Below are positions 50,306 through 61,016 of a DNA stretch of 64,000 nt, piece after piece. The DNA comes from Alloalcanivorax xenomutans (GTDB lineage: Bacteria > Pseudomonadota > Gammaproteobacteria > Pseudomonadales > Alcanivoracaceae), in contig NZ_OBMO01000016.1 of the NCBI RefSeq assembly GCF_900217905.1, positions 57,676-121,675 on the forward strand. Reading direction: 5' to 3'. The notes under the pieces are model-generated. The model searched no databases and was not told where the DNA came from. It was given only the letters and a program-made list of their open reading frames with translations. The translations under genes and the position numbers were made by a program. How positions within the stretch are numbered: the stretch's first letter is position 1; each line of letters begins with the position of its first letter.

Positions 50306-51316
50306 ATGAAGCTGATCACCGTGACCGATATGCAGACCTTGATCCGGCGCGTCGGCCTGGAACCTTTCCTGGCACTGGCCGTGGATGCCATCGAGGATTA
50401 TCTGCGCCGCTGGCCGGAGTTACAGCTCTCTCCCCGCCATGCCTTCCATTACCCTTTCGGCGTTACCGAACTGATGCCCTGCGCCGATGACCGGCTCTAT
50501 GGCGTCAAATATGTGAACGGCCACCCGGGCAACCCGGCGCGGGGCAAACTCAGTGTCACCGCCATCGGCCTGCTGGCCGACGTGCCCAGCGGCTATCCGC
50601 TGATGATCAGTGAGATGACCTTGCTGACCGCGGTGCGGACCGCCGCCGTGGCGGCCCTGGCCGCCGGCCTGTTGGCGCGGCTGGAAAGCCAGCGGGTGGC
50701 GTTGATCGGCTGCGGCGCCCAGGCGGAATTCCAGGTGCTGGCCCTGGCCAGCCGCCTGCCGGTGACGGAGGTCAACTACTTCGACATCGACGGCACCGCC
50801 ATGGACAAATTCGCCGGCCATCTCGGCCACCGTTTCCGGCTGCGGCGGGGACAGGACATCGCCGATACGCTCCGTGACGCCGATGTCTGGATCACGCTCA
50901 CCGCCGCCAAGCAACACCAGTCCCTGATCGACGAAGCACTGCTGCGTCCCGGCGTCCACATCAACGCCATGGGCGGCGACTGCCCGGGTAAAACGGAACT
51001 GTCACCAGAGGTGATACGCCGTTGCAAAACCGTGGTGGAGTACCGGCCGCAAAGCGAACAGGAAGGCGAGATCCAGCAAACCGGGGCCGCCAGCGTCCAT
51101 GCTGAATTGTGGGAAGTGCTCACCGATCAGCGCCCCGGGCGTGACAACGATGATGAAATCACCCTGTTCGATGCCGTGGGCATCGCCGTGGAGGACCTGG
51201 CGGTGCTGGACCTGGTGGCACGGTTGGCGGAGCGATACGACATCGGTAGCGAGGTGACCCTGGTACCGGATCTGGCCGATCCGAAGGACTTGTTTTCATT
51301 GGTGGCGGGCAATTGA
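50306..51316 (+). CDS. Ornithine cyclodeaminase
   Basis: A 336-residue NAD-dependent enzyme of the ornithine cyclodeaminase/mu-crystallin family, converting ornithine to proline plus ammonia. Seen are the substrate segment YGVKYVNGHPGNPARGK, the Rossmann motif ALIGCGAQAEFQVLAL and NAMGGDCPGKTEL with the catalytic Asp. ATG at 50306 follows GGGAGGGCGT. It lies 47 bp after the Lrp gene and shares a pathway with arginase (51324) and PutA (52346). Confidence 0.9.
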   Translation: MKLITVTDMQTLIRRVGLEPFLALAVDAIEDYLRRWPELQLSPRHAFHYPFGVTELMPCADDRLYGVKYVNGHPGNPARGKLSVTAIGLLADVPSGYPLMISEMTLLTAVRTAAVAALAAGLLARLESQRVALIGCGAQAEFQVLALASRLPVTEVNYFDIDGTAMDKFAGHLGHRFRLRRGQDIADTLRDADVWITLTAAKQHQSLIDEALLRPGVHINAMGGDCPGKTELSPEVIRRCKTVVEYRPQSEQEGEIQQTGAASVHAELWEVLTDQRPGRDNDDEITLFDAVGIAVEDLAVLDLVARLAERYDIGSEVTLVPDLADPKDLFSLVAGN

Positions 51317-51323
51317 CGAGGCC

Positions 51324-52220
51324 TCAGGCCCACCCCCGCCGACGGCTGCCGCGGGACCACCACCAGGCGCCAACCAGATCCGCCAATAGCCGCTGGGTGC
51401 GGCCGGCGCGATCCAGCGACGGGTAGAACTCGGCGATTTCCAGGATCCGGCAGCGATCCGGATCCACCCTCCGGCACAACGCCTGACACAAGGCCGGACC
51501 ATTGAGCCCCCCGACCACCGGCGTGGCCACCGCCGGCGCCTGGCGCGGATGGATAGCGTCAAGATCGATGCTGATTCCATAGTGCTCGCAGTGCCGCTCC
51601 AGGTGATCCAGCGCTCCGTCCAAAGCCCCGTCGATGCCGTCGCGGCGCACCCGGGCCGCCTGAATCACGCGGACCTTCAAGCGCGCCATGGCTTCCTGTT
51701 CGGCACGCTCATAACTGCGCACCCCGAACAGACACAGTGCTTCCGGCCGCAACCGGCAGCGGCCGGGCATCAGCGCCGCCAGGGGCGGATCCGCCAGCCC
51801 CAACAAGGCCGCCAGCGGCATGCCATGCACATTGCCCGAAGGGGTGGTCATGAAGGTATGGCAGTCCAGATGAGCGTCGATCCACAGCAGTCCGAAGCGG
51901 CGCTCACCGACCGCCGCCATGGCGGCGTCCCACACCGCCATGGCATTGGCGTGATCGCCGCCGAGCACGAACAATGGCCGGCCGCTGCTCAGTTCGTTGT
52001 ACACGCCGTCTCGAAGTCTGTTCAGGTATTCGGCCAGGGCGGGCTGGCCGGACGCCTTGTCCGGTGGCGTTAAACAGCCGCGCCAGTCCAGCGTAAGACC
52101 ATGGCGCCGCCGCAGTCTTCGCCACAACGGCGTCAAGCGGATATCTCCAGGCCGCCAGGGCCTTTCCGGTCGCCGTCCACCCAGATAGGACGGCGCCGCC
52201 AGCGCGGGTAATGACAACAT
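51324..52220 (-). CDS. Arginase/ureohydrolase-family protein
   Basis: A 298-residue ureohydrolase with the manganese-binding signatures LGGDHANAMAV, WIDAHLDCHT, and SIDLDAIHP, plus GNVHGMPLAALLG. In the third motif the usual Asp-Pro is His-Pro, but the Asp-x-Asp ligands remain. Activity on arginine, giving ornithine and urea, is likely from its position beside ornithine cyclodeaminase and PutA; guanidino-acid hydrolysis is an alternative. ATG at 52220 follows GAGGATTGGC. Convergent with ocd (7-bp gap), divergent from putA. Confidence 0.85.
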   Translation of the reverse strand: MLSLPALAAPSYLGGRRPERPWRPGDIRLTPLWRRLRRRHGLTLDWRGCLTPPDKASGQPALAEYLNRLRDGVYNELSSGRPLFVLGGDHANAMAVWDAAMAAVGERRFGLLWIDAHLDCHTFMTTPSGNVHGMPLAALLGLADPPLAALMPGRCRLRPEALCLFGVRSYERAEQEAMARLKVRVIQAARVRRDGIDGALDGALDHLERHCEHYGISIDLDAIHPRQAPAVATPVVGGLNGPALCQALCRRVDPDRCRILEIAEFYPSLDRAGRTQRLLADLVGAWWWSRGSRRRGWA

Positions 52221-52345
52221 GGCCAATCCTCGCCGAAACCGCCCGTCGCGGTTATCCTCAAAACAGACGTGACTCTTTCCGCACGCCCCGTTGCCATCAG
52301 CATACCCCCGTTGATGGCTTCATGGAGAGCCTGGAGATCGACATC

Positions 52346-55300
52346 ATGATCCCACCGCTTGCCGACCTGCCCGCCCCCCGCCCCGACCTGGCCCCGTTGC
52401 GGGCGCTTCATCTGGCGGATCAGAACACCCTGATCGCCGATCTGTTGCCCGCTCTGAGGCTCGCCGAAGCGGACCGGCAGGCCATCGCCGCCGAATGCCA
52501 GTCTCTGGTGGAGGCGGCCCGCGCCGCCCGCCCGGCCCTGTTCGAACAGTTCCTGCACAGCTGGCGCCTGAATTCCCGCGAGGGCCGTCTGCTGCTGACA
52601 ATGGCGGAGGCCTTGTTACGCATTCCCGATGCCGATAACGCCAACGACCTGATTCACGATCTGCTCACCCGTGGCGACTGGAGCCTGCCGGACGACGACG
52701 CCCCGGCGTTGATACAGGTCGCCGCCCGCGGCCTGTCCCTGTCAGCCCGCTGGCTGGAGCAGGATGAAAGTCTTCCAGATGCCTGGCATGGGCTGCGCCG
52801 GCGTCTCGGAGACCCACTGTTCCGCCGCGCCCTGGTGCAGGGTGTGCAACTGATTGCCCGCCAGTTCGTGCTCGGCGAAACCCTGCCACAAGCTCTGCGG
52901 CGCCGCGATCCATCGCTGCGTTATTCCTTCGATATGCTCGGTGAAGCAGCGCAGAGCGATGCCGAAGCCGAGCACTACCATCGCCAGTATCGCCAGGCCA
53001 TCGAGGTGCTCGCCGGTCAGGACCCGAGCCTGCCGGTGCTGGCCCGGGACGGCATCTCCATCAAGCTGTCCGCGCTCCATCCCCGTTTCGAATTCGCCCA
53101 ATGGGCCATCGTGCGGGAGCAATTGTGGCCACGCTTGCAGGATCTGGTGTCCCGCGCCGCCACCACCGGCATTCCGGTAACCCTGGACGCGGAGGAGGCG
53201 GACCGCCTGGAGATCGCTCTGCGCCTGTTCGGGCAAGCCCTCACCCTGCCGGAAGTTGCTGATTGGCAGGGGCTGGGCGTGGCGGTGCAGGCCTACCAGA
53301 AAAGGGCGCCGGCGGTGATCGACTGGCTGGCCGATCAGGCGCGCGAACATAATCTGAAATTGCCGGTGCGCCTGGTGAAAGGGGCGTACTGGGACACCGA
53401 GATCAAGCTGGCGCAACAGCAGAGCCTGTGTGATTACCCGGTCCATACCCGTAAAGTGCATACCGACATCAGTTACCTGGCCTGCGCCAAACGGCTGCTG
53501 TCCGAACCGACGTGTTTTTATCCGCAATTCGCCACGCACAATTGCCATACCCTGGCCTGGCTGCATCATCATCTGGACGGCTTCAGCGGCGATGTTGAAT
53601 TCCAGAGACTGGCGGGCATGGGCGAAGCCCAGCACCGGGTCTTCGTTGAACGGCACGGCTATCCACTTCGCCTGTACGCCCCCGTGGGCCCATTTAGTAC
53701 GCTGCTGCCCTATCTGGTCCGGCGTCTGATGGAAAACGGCAGCAGCCAATCCTTCGTCAATTTGCTATTGGATGAACACATCGCGGCGGAACAGTTGGCG
53801 GTGGACCCTACCCTGAACTGGCGCCCTGCCCGGGAACAACCACAGGAATTGCTGCCGCCACCAGAACGGTTCTCGCCCCGCCGGGTGCCGACGCTACCGT
53901 CACTGACCGACCCTGACGTTCTGCATTCATTACGGCAATCCCTGCATCAATGGCACGATCACCGCTGGCGCGCCGGCGCGTCGAACGATCATCCCCGGCC
54001 TCGCCACAGCCCCGCCGACGGCCGCGAACTCGGAGAAGTTTTCCTTGCCGACGTTGACACGGTCCATCAGGCCTATGCCCAGGCGCGGGAGGCCTTCGTT
54101 GATTGGAGCCATCGGCCAGTGTCGGAACGAGCGGACATCGTGCGACGTTTCGCCGGTTTGCTGGAACAGCATCAGCCGGAACTGCTTTATTTGCTCATGC
54201 TGGAAGGGGGCAAGACCTTCGCCGACGCCTTCGCCGACTGGCGCGAAGCCCATGACTTCTGTGGCTACTACGCGCAACAGGCGGAGACACTGCAGGGAAC
54301 ACCGCTGGTCCTGGAGCATGTCAGCGGTGAGGCCAACCAACTGACCTGGCATGCCCGTGGCGTCTTCCTTTGCATTAGTCCCTGGAATTTTCCGCTGGCG
54401 ATTTTTTGCGGGCAGGTTCTCGCGGCGCTGGTCAGTGGCAACACCGTACTGGCCAAGCCGGCTTCCGACACACCCTTCATCGCCTGGCGGGCGGTGCAAC
54501 TGCTGCACGAGGCGGGCGTGCCAGAGGCGGCGCTGCATTTCGTCGGCGGCGAGGCCAGCCAAATCAGCGACGCCCTGCTTAACGATTCTGCCCTCGCCGG
54601 AGTAGCGGTGACCGGAAGCACCGCCACCGCGAAACATATCGAACGCACCCTGGCCGCCCGTGACGGTCCCCTGCTGCCGCTGATCGCCGAAACCGGCGGA
54701 CTCAATGTCCTCATCGCCGACAGCTCCGCTCTGCCTGAGCAACTGGTACGGGACGTGCTGACCAGCGCCTGCACCAGCGCCGGTCAGCGCTGCTCCGCCC
54801 TGCGGGTGCTGTTGGTGGAGGACACCTTGCTTGACCGCCTGTTGCCCAAGCTCGAAGGCGCCATGGCGTCGCTGAAAATGGGCCATCCCGCCTTGCTGGC
54901 CAGCGACGTGGGGCCGGTCATCAACGCCGGCGCCCGCGATCAACTGGAACAGGCCCGCGCCGGGTTGCGCCGCCACGCTCGCTGGAGCGCGGTCACGCCG
55001 GAAGTTGACCCGGCTCTTGGCGCACAGGGATTCTACGTGGCGCCGGAAGCGGCGCTGGTGGACTGGGAACACCTGCCTGAAGAAGAAATTTTCGGGCCGC
55101 TGCTGTGCATCGCCGCCTGGCGTCACGATGAGCGGGACAAAGTGATCGACTACATCGAGCGCACCGGCTACGGCCTCACCCTGGGCATTCACAGCCGCAT
55201 CCAGGCGCACATCGATGACTGGGTGGAGCGAGTCCGCGTCGGCAACCTCTACATCAACCGCAACCAGATCGGCGCCGTGCCCGGCTGCCAGCCGTTCGGC

Positions 55301-55441
55301 GGTGAACGCCTCTCCGGCACCGGCTTCAAGGCCGGCGGTCCGCACTATCTGATGCGTTTCTGCACCGAGCGGGTGACCACCGAGAATCTGTCAGCCCTGG
55401 GTATCGACCCGGACCTGGTGAATCTGGGGGAGGCTCCTTAA
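52346..55441 (+). CDS. putA: Bifunctional proline dehydrogenase / L-glutamate gamma-semialdehyde dehydrogenase
   Basis: A 1031-residue PutA without the N-terminal ribbon-helix-helix repressor domain. The FAD-dependent PRODH barrel (DGISIKLSALHPRFE, LVKGAYWDTEIKLAQQ, ATHNCHTLAWL, RLYAPVG) is followed by the NAD-dependent aldehyde dehydrogenase (ISPWNFPLAIFCGQVLAALV, TAETGG-like IAETGGLN, catalytic Cys816 in GQRCSALRVL, EEIFGPLL). It oxidises proline to glutamate. ATG at 52346 follows GGAGATCGACATC; one at 52322 has no ribosome binding site. Because PutA cannot repress itself here, the nearby Lrp-type protein is the likely regulator. Confidence 0.95.
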   Translation: MIPPLADLPAPRPDLAPLRALHLADQNTLIADLLPALRLAEADRQAIAAECQSLVEAARAARPALFEQFLHSWRLNSREGRLLLTMAEALLRIPDADNANDLIHDLLTRGDWSLPDDDAPALIQVAARGLSLSARWLEQDESLPDAWHGLRRRLGDPLFRRALVQGVQLIARQFVLGETLPQALRRRDPSLRYSFDMLGEAAQSDAEAEHYHRQYRQAIEVLAGQDPSLPVLARDGISIKLSALHPRFEFAQWAIVREQLWPRLQDLVSRAATTGIPVTLDAEEADRLEIALRLFGQALTLPEVADWQGLGVAVQAYQKRAPAVIDWLADQAREHNLKLPVRLVKGAYWDTEIKLAQQQSLCDYPVHTRKVHTDISYLACAKRLLSEPTCFYPQFATHNCHTLAWLHHHLDGFSGDVEFQRLAGMGEAQHRVFVERHGYPLRLYAPVGPFSTLLPYLVRRLMENGSSQSFVNLLLDEHIAAEQLAVDPTLNWRPAREQPQELLPPPERFSPRRVPTLPSLTDPDVLHSLRQSLHQWHDHRWRAGASNDHPRPRHSPADGRELGEVFLADVDTVHQAYAQAREAFVDWSHRPVSERADIVRRFAGLLEQHQPELLYLLMLEGGKTFADAFADWREAHDFCGYYAQQAETLQGTPLVLEHVSGEANQLTWHARGVFLCISPWNFPLAIFCGQVLAALVSGNTVLAKPASDTPFIAWRAVQLLHEAGVPEAALHFVGGEASQISDALLNDSALAGVAVTGSTATAKHIERTLAARDGPLLPLIAETGGLNVLIADSSALPEQLVRDVLTSACTSAGQRCSALRVLLVEDTLLDRLLPKLEGAMASLKMGHPALLASDVGPVINAGARDQLEQARAGLRRHARWSAVTPEVDPALGAQGFYVAPEAALVDWEHLPEEEIFGPLLCIAAWRHDERDKVIDYIERTGYGLTLGIHSRIQAHIDDWVERVRVGNLYINRNQIGAVPGCQPFGGERLSGTGFKAGGPHYLMRFCTERVTTENLSALGIDPDLVNLGEAP

Positions 55442-55450
55442 ACTGACCTC

Positions 55451-55921
55451 ATGAGCGACACCAAAACCCTGCTGATCGTGGCCCACACGCCCTCGCCCAA
55501 TACCCGCAAACTGGTGGACGCCGCCCTGCGCGGCGCCGGCCATGACGACATCGAGAATGTCCGCGCGATCTGGAAACCGCCGCTGGAAGCCGGCCCCGAT
55601 GACGTCATGGCCTGCGATGCCATTCTGCTCGGCACCACCGAGAATCTGGGCTATATGAGCGGCGCACTGAAGGATTTTTTTGACCGTACCTATTACGCCG
55701 TACTGGAACACAAACAGGGACTGCCCTGCGCGCTTTACATCCGCGCCGGCCACGATGGCACCGGCACTCGCCGCGCCATCGAATCCATCGTTACCGGTCT
55801 GCGCTGGAACTGGGTGCAGCCACCACTGGTCTGCCGAGGCGATTGGCAGGATGCCTTTGTGGAGCAGGTGGAAGAACTGGGGCTGTATCTGGCCGCCGGT
55901 CTGGACAACGGCATTTTCTGA
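55451..55921 (+). CDS. Flavodoxin-family NAD(P)H-dependent oxidoreductase
   Basis: A 156-residue flavodoxin-fold protein. THTPSPNTRKLVDAAL is the FMN phosphate-binding loop and GTTENLGYMSGALKDFFDR the flavin-stacking loop. Such proteins reduce quinones or serve as small electron carriers. It begins 9 bp after putA, so it may be co-transcribed. Physiological role not evident. Confidence 0.82.
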   Translation: MSDTKTLLIVAHTPSPNTRKLVDAALRGAGHDDIENVRAIWKPPLEAGPDDVMACDAILLGTTENLGYMSGALKDFFDRTYYAVLEHKQGLPCALYIRAGHDGTGTRRAIESIVTGLRWNWVQPPLVCRGDWQDAFVEQVEELGLYLAAGLDNGIF

Positions 55922-56040
55922 ACCGCCGGGCGGCGCGCGGCTTGCCAACACGACAGGGGCCAGCGGCTCACCGGCAACTCCCGGCCACCCCGTCCCCCAG
56001 TACACTGCGCGCCCCGCTATTCGCCGAAACCGTTCGTATC

Positions 56041-57171
56041 ATGCCGCTTTCCGTTCCCGCCCTGGGTTCCGCCCGCGCCACCCTGGAAAACGCCCGCCAA
56101 TGGATCATCCGTCCGCGCCCGCTGATTCAGGCGCAGACCACACCGTTTCAAGTGATCCATGACGATGGGCTGGCCCGGCTGCGCTACTACCCTCCGCTGG
56201 CGGAAACTTCCGTCCCGCTGGAAGACGGCAGCGAGCTGGTGGTAAGTACACAACGACAGCGTACCCCCCTGGTGCTGGTGCCGCCGCTGGCGGTGAACAT
56301 GCTGATCTACGACCTGTTCCCACAACGCAGTCTGGTGCGTTATTTACGCGCCAGGGGTTTCGAGCTGTACCTGATCGATTGGGGACGCCCCGGCAGGGCG
56401 CACGACCGTCAGGGGCTGGCCCATTACTTTGCCGAATGCCTTCCCGGCATGCTGGAACGGGTTCGCGAGCACAGCGGCGAACGTCGCTTGAATCTGCACG
56501 GCTGGAGTTTCGGCGGGCTGTTCAGTCTGTGCTATTGCGCGCTGGGACGTGATCCGGACATCGGCAATCTGGTCCTGGTCGGCGCGCCCACGGACTATCA
56601 TCGCAACGGGATACTCGGCCGCCAGTATCAACGCATCAGCCATACCCTGGGCTGGCTGCGGCGACGTACCGGCTGGCGCGCCCACGAACTCCCACCGGGT
56701 TGGTTCCGCTCACCGGGCTGGCTCAATAGTCTGGCGTTCAAACTGACCAGTCCGGTAGCCAGCCTCAAGGGCTACCTGGACCTGTTGCGCCACCTGGACG
56801 ATCACGATTATGTGAGCAATCACGCCACCAACGGCGCATTTCTCGATGACATGGTGGCTTACCCCGGCGCGGTGATTCAGGACATCATCCATTATCTGTG
56901 GGTGGACAATGTCATGGCCGAAGGCCGGCTGCCCATGAAAGGAGATGAAGGCGACCTCAGCCGGGTCACTGTGCCCATGCTGAATATCACCAGTCCCGCC
57001 GACATGATCGTTACCCCCGAATGCTCACGGGCGATGCTGCCATTGGTGAGCAGCACCGATGTCGAGTGCCTCTCGGTAAGTGGTGGCCACATGGCCATTC
57101 TCGGCGGCGGCAAAGCTCAGCAGGAAAGCTGGCCGCGCGTGGCACAGTGGCTGATCGAGCGCGATGGATAA
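56041..57171 (+). CDS. PhaC-like alpha/beta hydrolase with serine nucleophile
   Basis: A 376-residue protein resembling class III/I polyhydroxyalkanoate synthases in layout: TPLVLVPPLAVNMLIYDLFP, SLVRYLRARGFELYLIDWG, and the late NITSPADMIVTPE and SVSGGHMAILGG carrying the catalytic Asp and His. The nucleophile motif reads GWSFGGL, with Ser where true PhaC synthases have Cys, so polymerase activity is doubtful and an esterase/acyltransferase role is likelier. ATG at 56041; a longer upstream frame is not protein-like. Convergent with pgaD. Confidence 0.82.
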   Translation: MPLSVPALGSARATLENARQWIIRPRPLIQAQTTPFQVIHDDGLARLRYYPPLAETSVPLEDGSELVVSTQRQRTPLVLVPPLAVNMLIYDLFPQRSLVRYLRARGFELYLIDWGRPGRAHDRQGLAHYFAECLPGMLERVREHSGERRLNLHGWSFGGLFSLCYCALGRDPDIGNLVLVGAPTDYHRNGILGRQYQRISHTLGWLRRRTGWRAHELPPGWFRSPGWLNSLAFKLTSPVASLKGYLDLLRHLDDHDYVSNHATNGAFLDDMVAYPGAVIQDIIHYLWVDNVMAEGRLPMKGDEGDLSRVTVPMLNITSPADMIVTPECSRAMLPLVSSTDVECLSVSGGHMAILGGGKAQQESWPRVAQWLIERDG

Positions 57172-57188
57172 GGCAGCCGGCCCATCCT

Positions 57189-57674
57189 TCAGATAGCGGT
57201 AAAACCTCCCACGGTAGACCGACTGCCAGCTATCGATTCGATGTGATGGGCCGGGCTCTGGCGAATATCCAGAGCGACAATCGTTCCATGATCATCATGA
57301 TGGATTCTCATCCAACAGCCGCTGGCGAGTTCTTGCGCCAGCTCAGATGACAATTGGAAGTTCTCCGCCAGATCTTCCAAGGTCAGATCCTGGGCGCGGC
57401 TACGGCGCTCCTCCCCACTAAACCGAAATTGATTGTATTTAGCCCAGATGATCAGCAAACAGGCATTGACCAGGGCAATAATGAGGTAGAGCGAGACGGT
57501 ATTCAGTGTCGAGAAAATCGGCCGGGGGCCAATGTTCGGATTCTCGGTCAGCGCGGTCACCACCCCCTGATAAATCAGATAGCCAAAGCCAACCCAGGCA
57601 ATCAGCGTAAGCACGACATCAATCAGGCGGGGCAGAAGACGGCGTTCAGTAAAAATCAGCGGCTGTTCCATCAT
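57189..57674 (-). CDS. pgaD: Poly-beta-1,6-N-acetylglucosamine biosynthesis protein PgaD
   Basis: A 161-residue inner-membrane protein with two helices ([40 protein letters not shown]) and a cytoplasmic tail ([13 protein letters not shown]), as in PgaD, which forms a c-di-GMP-responsive synthase complex with PgaC. Its ATGATG start overlaps the pgaC stop. Last gene of the pga operon. Assignment leans on position as PgaD is weakly conserved. Confidence 0.82.
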   Translation of the reverse strand: MMEQPLIFTERRLLPRLIDVVLTLIAWVGFGYLIYQGVVTALTENPNIGPRPIFSTLNTVSLYLIIALVNACLLIIWAKYNQFRFSGEERRSRAQDLTLEDLAENFQLSSELAQELASGCWMRIHHDDHGTIVALDIRQSPAHHIESIAGSRSTVGGFTAI

Positions 57675-59002
57675 CCTATCCTTCCAATACCACGATCGGG
57701 ACTGACCCAGCGAGCACGGGTTCGCCGGCGCTTGAACATCACCTTCGGGAAAGCCACCAAAGTGGTAAACAGATTCAGCATCCAATAGACCACCGGAAAC
57801 CAGATAACCCAAAACAGTGACGTCCCAATGCCTTTCTCGTAGCGGCGCTCGATCAACAGGCTAACGAAAAACTGCAACAGGCAAACCACACCCAGCATCA
57901 ACCCGGTGAACTCCGGCGGAAACAGGCGCAGCACCACCAGATTATCCGGCAGTGTATAGACAAGGCCAATGATGAACAGCACCACGCTCATGGCATAAGC
58001 GAATGCCCAGATAGTGGAGAGGAAAAACTCCGCGAACGGCGGCCACATGCGGCGATATTCCCACGACCAAAGCCGCCGCATATTGAGTAGAAAGACTTCC
58101 GCCCCACCCTGAGCCCAGCGCAGGCGCTGTTTCCACAAACCCTTCAGTGTTTCCGGCATCAGAATCCAACACAGAGCACGGGGCTCGAAAAAGACCTGCC
58201 AATGGCGTAGCTGGAGCTTCCAACTGATATGAATATCCTCGGTGATCATGTTCGGATTCCAGTATCCGACATCGGCCAGTGCCCGGCGACGAAAAGCCGA
58301 AACAACACCAGAGATGGTAAAAATCTGCCCATAGATACGCTGAGTTCTCTTGATAAGACCGATGATCGAGGAGAACTCACCGATCTGAATACGGCCAATC
58401 AAGGTTGAGCGAGTACGGATACGCGGATTACCGGTGACAGCCCCGACACGGGGATACTTCACCAGTGGCGCCACCAGATAAGCCGCGGCATCCCGATGAA
58501 GCAGCGCATCCCCATCAATACACACCAGAAGGTCACTGCGAGCGGCCGCCGCACCGGTTTTCAGCGCCACCGCCTTCCCCTGATTTTCCGCCAGATGAAT
58601 GACCCTCAGGCGAGAATGCTGGCTGGAAAGCCGGTCCAATACCTCCGCGGTGTTATCCGACGAGCCGTCGTTGACGGCGATCACCTCGATGTTCTGATAA
58701 CGCTGTGCCAATGCCGACTCTATGGTTTCCCGTGCGTTCAATCCCTCATTGAAGCAAGGAATAACAATGGAGATCAGCGGGTTACCCTCCACCTCCGGCG
58801 GCGGCACCTCCTCGCCCCACGGCCACCGGCGTTCGCGGTAAAACCAGAAATACAGGCCTCCAGTGATCCACATCGCCGCCATGAACAACGGCCAGAAGAA
58901 CACGAAGCTGAGTAGCACCTCTCCAGTGAAGAATACCGCCACACCAAGCGGAATGCTGAGCACCAGGCACATGAGCAAGAAAGCGATGAAACGATCAATC
59001 AT
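57671..59002 (-). CDS. pgaC: Poly-beta-1,6-N-acetyl-D-glucosamine synthase PgaC
   Basis: A 443-residue processive family-2 glycosyltransferase. Membrane helices flank the catalytic domain: [48 protein letters not shown], the acceptor [11 protein letters not shown] and [14 protein letters not shown] (QxxRW). It polymerises UDP-GlcNAc into poly-GlcNAc for biofilm matrix and secretes it into the periplasm. Overlaps pgaB by 8 bp. Confidence 0.94.
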   Translation of the reverse strand: MIDRFIAFLLMCLVLSIPLGVAVFFTGEVLLSFVFFWPLFMAAMWITGGLYFWFYRERRWPWGEEVPPPEVEGNPLISIVIPCFNEGLNARETIESALAQRYQNIEVIAVNDGSSDNTAEVLDRLSSQHSRLRVIHLAENQGKAVALKTGAAAARSDLLVCIDGDALLHRDAAAYLVAPLVKYPRVGAVTGNPRIRTRSTLIGRIQIGEFSSIIGLIKRTQRIYGQIFTISGVVSAFRRRALADVGYWNPNMITEDIHISWKLQLRHWQVFFEPRALCWILMPETLKGLWKQRLRWAQGGAEVFLLNMRRLWSWEYRRMWPPFAEFFLSTIWAFAYAMSVVLFIIGLVYTLPDNLVVLRLFPPEFTGLMLGVVCLLQFFVSLLIERRYEKGIGTSLFWVIWFPVVYWMLNLFTTLVAFPKVMFKRRRTRARWVSPDRGIGRIG

Positions 59003-61007
59003 TTTCCGGGTACCAGTAAGAGGAGAAGGCCGGTCTTACTCCGGACATCTCGGGTTGGTCGTTGATGAAATCATCCGGGTAATATCCATAATGACGGACA
59101 CCGTTCAGCTGTAGGCGCGTCATCCATTCGGCCAGCTTTGCCGCGCTGATCTGGCGATGGCCCTGTTCCCCACGCCAATCCAGAGCTTGCAGTTCAAATA
59201 TCGTCTTATCCCGTGCTCCTGGATGTCTCATCACCGCTTGCACCAGTCGGTCAAGCCACTCATTGCTTTTCTCGATGGACACCCCTTCCATAAGCGGCAT
59301 CGCCATCGGAGCGACCCAGTCATAAGCAGCAAGGAAATCATCGAAATTCTGGCTGAACCAGGCCTCGCTTTCCGGTTCCAACACGGGCATGGCATAGATG
59401 TTTCGGGCTGTCTTCACCTGTGGACCACGAATGTCCCGTACCGCCTGGGCCAGTGACCGGGTGAACGCTACAAGAGAAGCACTCTTGAACCGGGTCCAAC
59501 GGCGGAACTCTTCCGGGTTTTCTCTTATATCCGCAATGGTTCCCTGAAAGCCCGCGGATCGATAAGCCGCCATGGCATCGGGCCCGGCATCTTCAAAATC
59601 CGACAGCAGCGCGTCGTCGTGGAACAACACTCCCTGGAACGAGGCGTGTCTGGCCAGATCCTGATAGATTTCAGTAATACGCCGACGCGCTTCGTCATTC
59701 CAGGGCGACAGACGCGCATACTGGTCCGGCTCCACCGAGCCGGTTCCCGGCCTCAGGGTCTGAACACGCGGAATGGCGGCGTCGAGATCAAACGCCAGCA
59801 CCGGCATCCAGGCGTACACCTTCACTTCCGCCCGATTTCTGAGTTGCCAAGAAATAAAATTGAACAGGTCCGCGCGCATGGGCAACCAGCGATTCGGGAA
59901 GTACAGTGCCTTGACGTTACCGTCGCCTTCCGGATCAGCAAACGCCTGCAAAAAGACATGGCTGATCTTCATGTCGTGAACCCTTTGAATCAGAGTGTCC
60001 ACATTTCGTTTCTGCTGCCCGGGATCCGGATCATAGACATAGTCCAGATCGATATGCATGACCCGCATTGGGCTGATTTCCCTAACCCGTGACACCGCAT
60101 TGGAAAATTCATGAATGGACGGATTTCCGGAGATCAGCATGCGTGGAATGCTGCTCAAATCGGCGGCATTGGCCAAGCCGTCCTCAAGCGTGAATGCCAG
60201 TTGGTAGCCGTGTTTCTGGGCGATAGACAGTGCCGTTCCATTCTCCGCCCCGTAGGGCCATACCCAGGCACGCGGCGCCATGCCGGTATGCTCGCGCAAC
60301 CTAGCGGTGATCACCTTTATATCGTTATCGATTCGCTGTTGGAATTCCCGGTCGCTTTCGTAGCGTCCGGTCCTTTCGTCATAGCCACGGTTCGCAATGG
60401 CAGGCAACGCGCTGCCTTGCGGGTTACCCAATGCACCGAAATGGGCGTTCCAGGTATGCGCGCCAATTTCCACCAATGGCGACGAGCTCAGCTCGCGCAC
60501 CATATCCCAGGTAGCAAACCGGTCTCGCGCACTCATCAGACCACCAAAATCCACAGGCTCATCAAGCGGTGTATCGACCCAGCTGCCCACCGGCGCCCAC
60601 AGCGCCGGCCAGTCGTAGGCCTTCAGCAACGGCCAAACGCGGGTATAGAAGCTGCTAAAGCCGTCATCGAAGCTCAATAGAACGGCCTTCGCCGGCAGTG
60701 CCTTTCCACCATTATGTGCATCCAGAATCTGCTGAACACTGACCGGTTGGTAATCGTTGTCGCGCAACCAAGCCATTTGCTCATTCAGAGCACTGGTACG
60801 TACTGAAAGATATCGCTGATCCGCCGCGCCATCCTCCACATCATGGTAAGCCAGTACCAGGAAGCCATTTTTTGGCCAGGGCGTCTCCTTCTCCAACGGC
60901 GGTCGATCCTGCGGCGGCAGGAAACGCGGAGGTTCGGCGGTTGCGCAGGCGCCGATCAGAACAATGCCCACCATGATCAGCACAACACGGGACACAGGTA
61001 AAAACAT
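58995..61007 (-). CDS. pgaB: Poly-beta-1,6-N-acetylglucosamine N-deacetylase PgaB
   Basis: A 670-residue lipoprotein (lipobox IGAC, Cys21). The N-terminal NodB-type deacetylase has [11 protein letters not shown] and [20 protein letters not shown] with the metal Asp/His set ([12 protein letters not shown]); the C-terminal half is a glycoside-hydrolase-like barrel ([36 protein letters not shown]). PgaB partly deacetylates PNAG for export through PgaA. ATG at 61007 chosen over a TTG two codons earlier. Confidence 0.94.
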   Translation of the reverse strand: MFLPVSRVVLIMVGIVLIGACATAEPPRFLPPQDRPPLEKETPWPKNGFLVLAYHDVEDGAADQRYLSVRTSALNEQMAWLRDNDYQPVSVQQILDAHNGGKALPAKAVLLSFDDGFSSFYTRVWPLLKAYDWPALWAPVGSWVDTPLDEPVDFGGLMSARDRFATWDMVRELSSSPLVEIGAHTWNAHFGALGNPQGSALPAIANRGYDERTGRYESDREFQQRIDNDIKVITARLREHTGMAPRAWVWPYGAENGTALSIAQKHGYQLAFTLEDGLANAADLSSIPRMLISGNPSIHEFSNAVSRVREISPMRVMHIDLDYVYDPDPGQQKRNVDTLIQRVHDMKISHVFLQAFADPEGDGNVKALYFPNRWLPMRADLFNFISWQLRNRAEVKVYAWMPVLAFDLDAAIPRVQTLRPGTGSVEPDQYARLSPWNDEARRRITEIYQDLARHASFQGVLFHDDALLSDFEDAGPDAMAAYRSAGFQGTIADIRENPEEFRRWTRFKSASLVAFTRSLAQAVRDIRGPQVKTARNIYAMPVLEPESEAWFSQNFDDFLAAYDWVAPMAMPLMEGVSIEKSNEWLDRLVQAVMRHPGARDKTIFELQALDWRGEQGHRQISAAKLAEWMTRLQLNGVRHYGYYPDDFINDQPEMSGVRPAFSSYWYPEND

Positions 61008-61016
61008 GAGCAATCC

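Noticed and set aside
56041..57171. True polyhydroxyalkanoate synthase PhaC
   Set aside because: The nucleophile position is Ser, not the Cys required by PHA synthases, and no other PHA genes are nearby.
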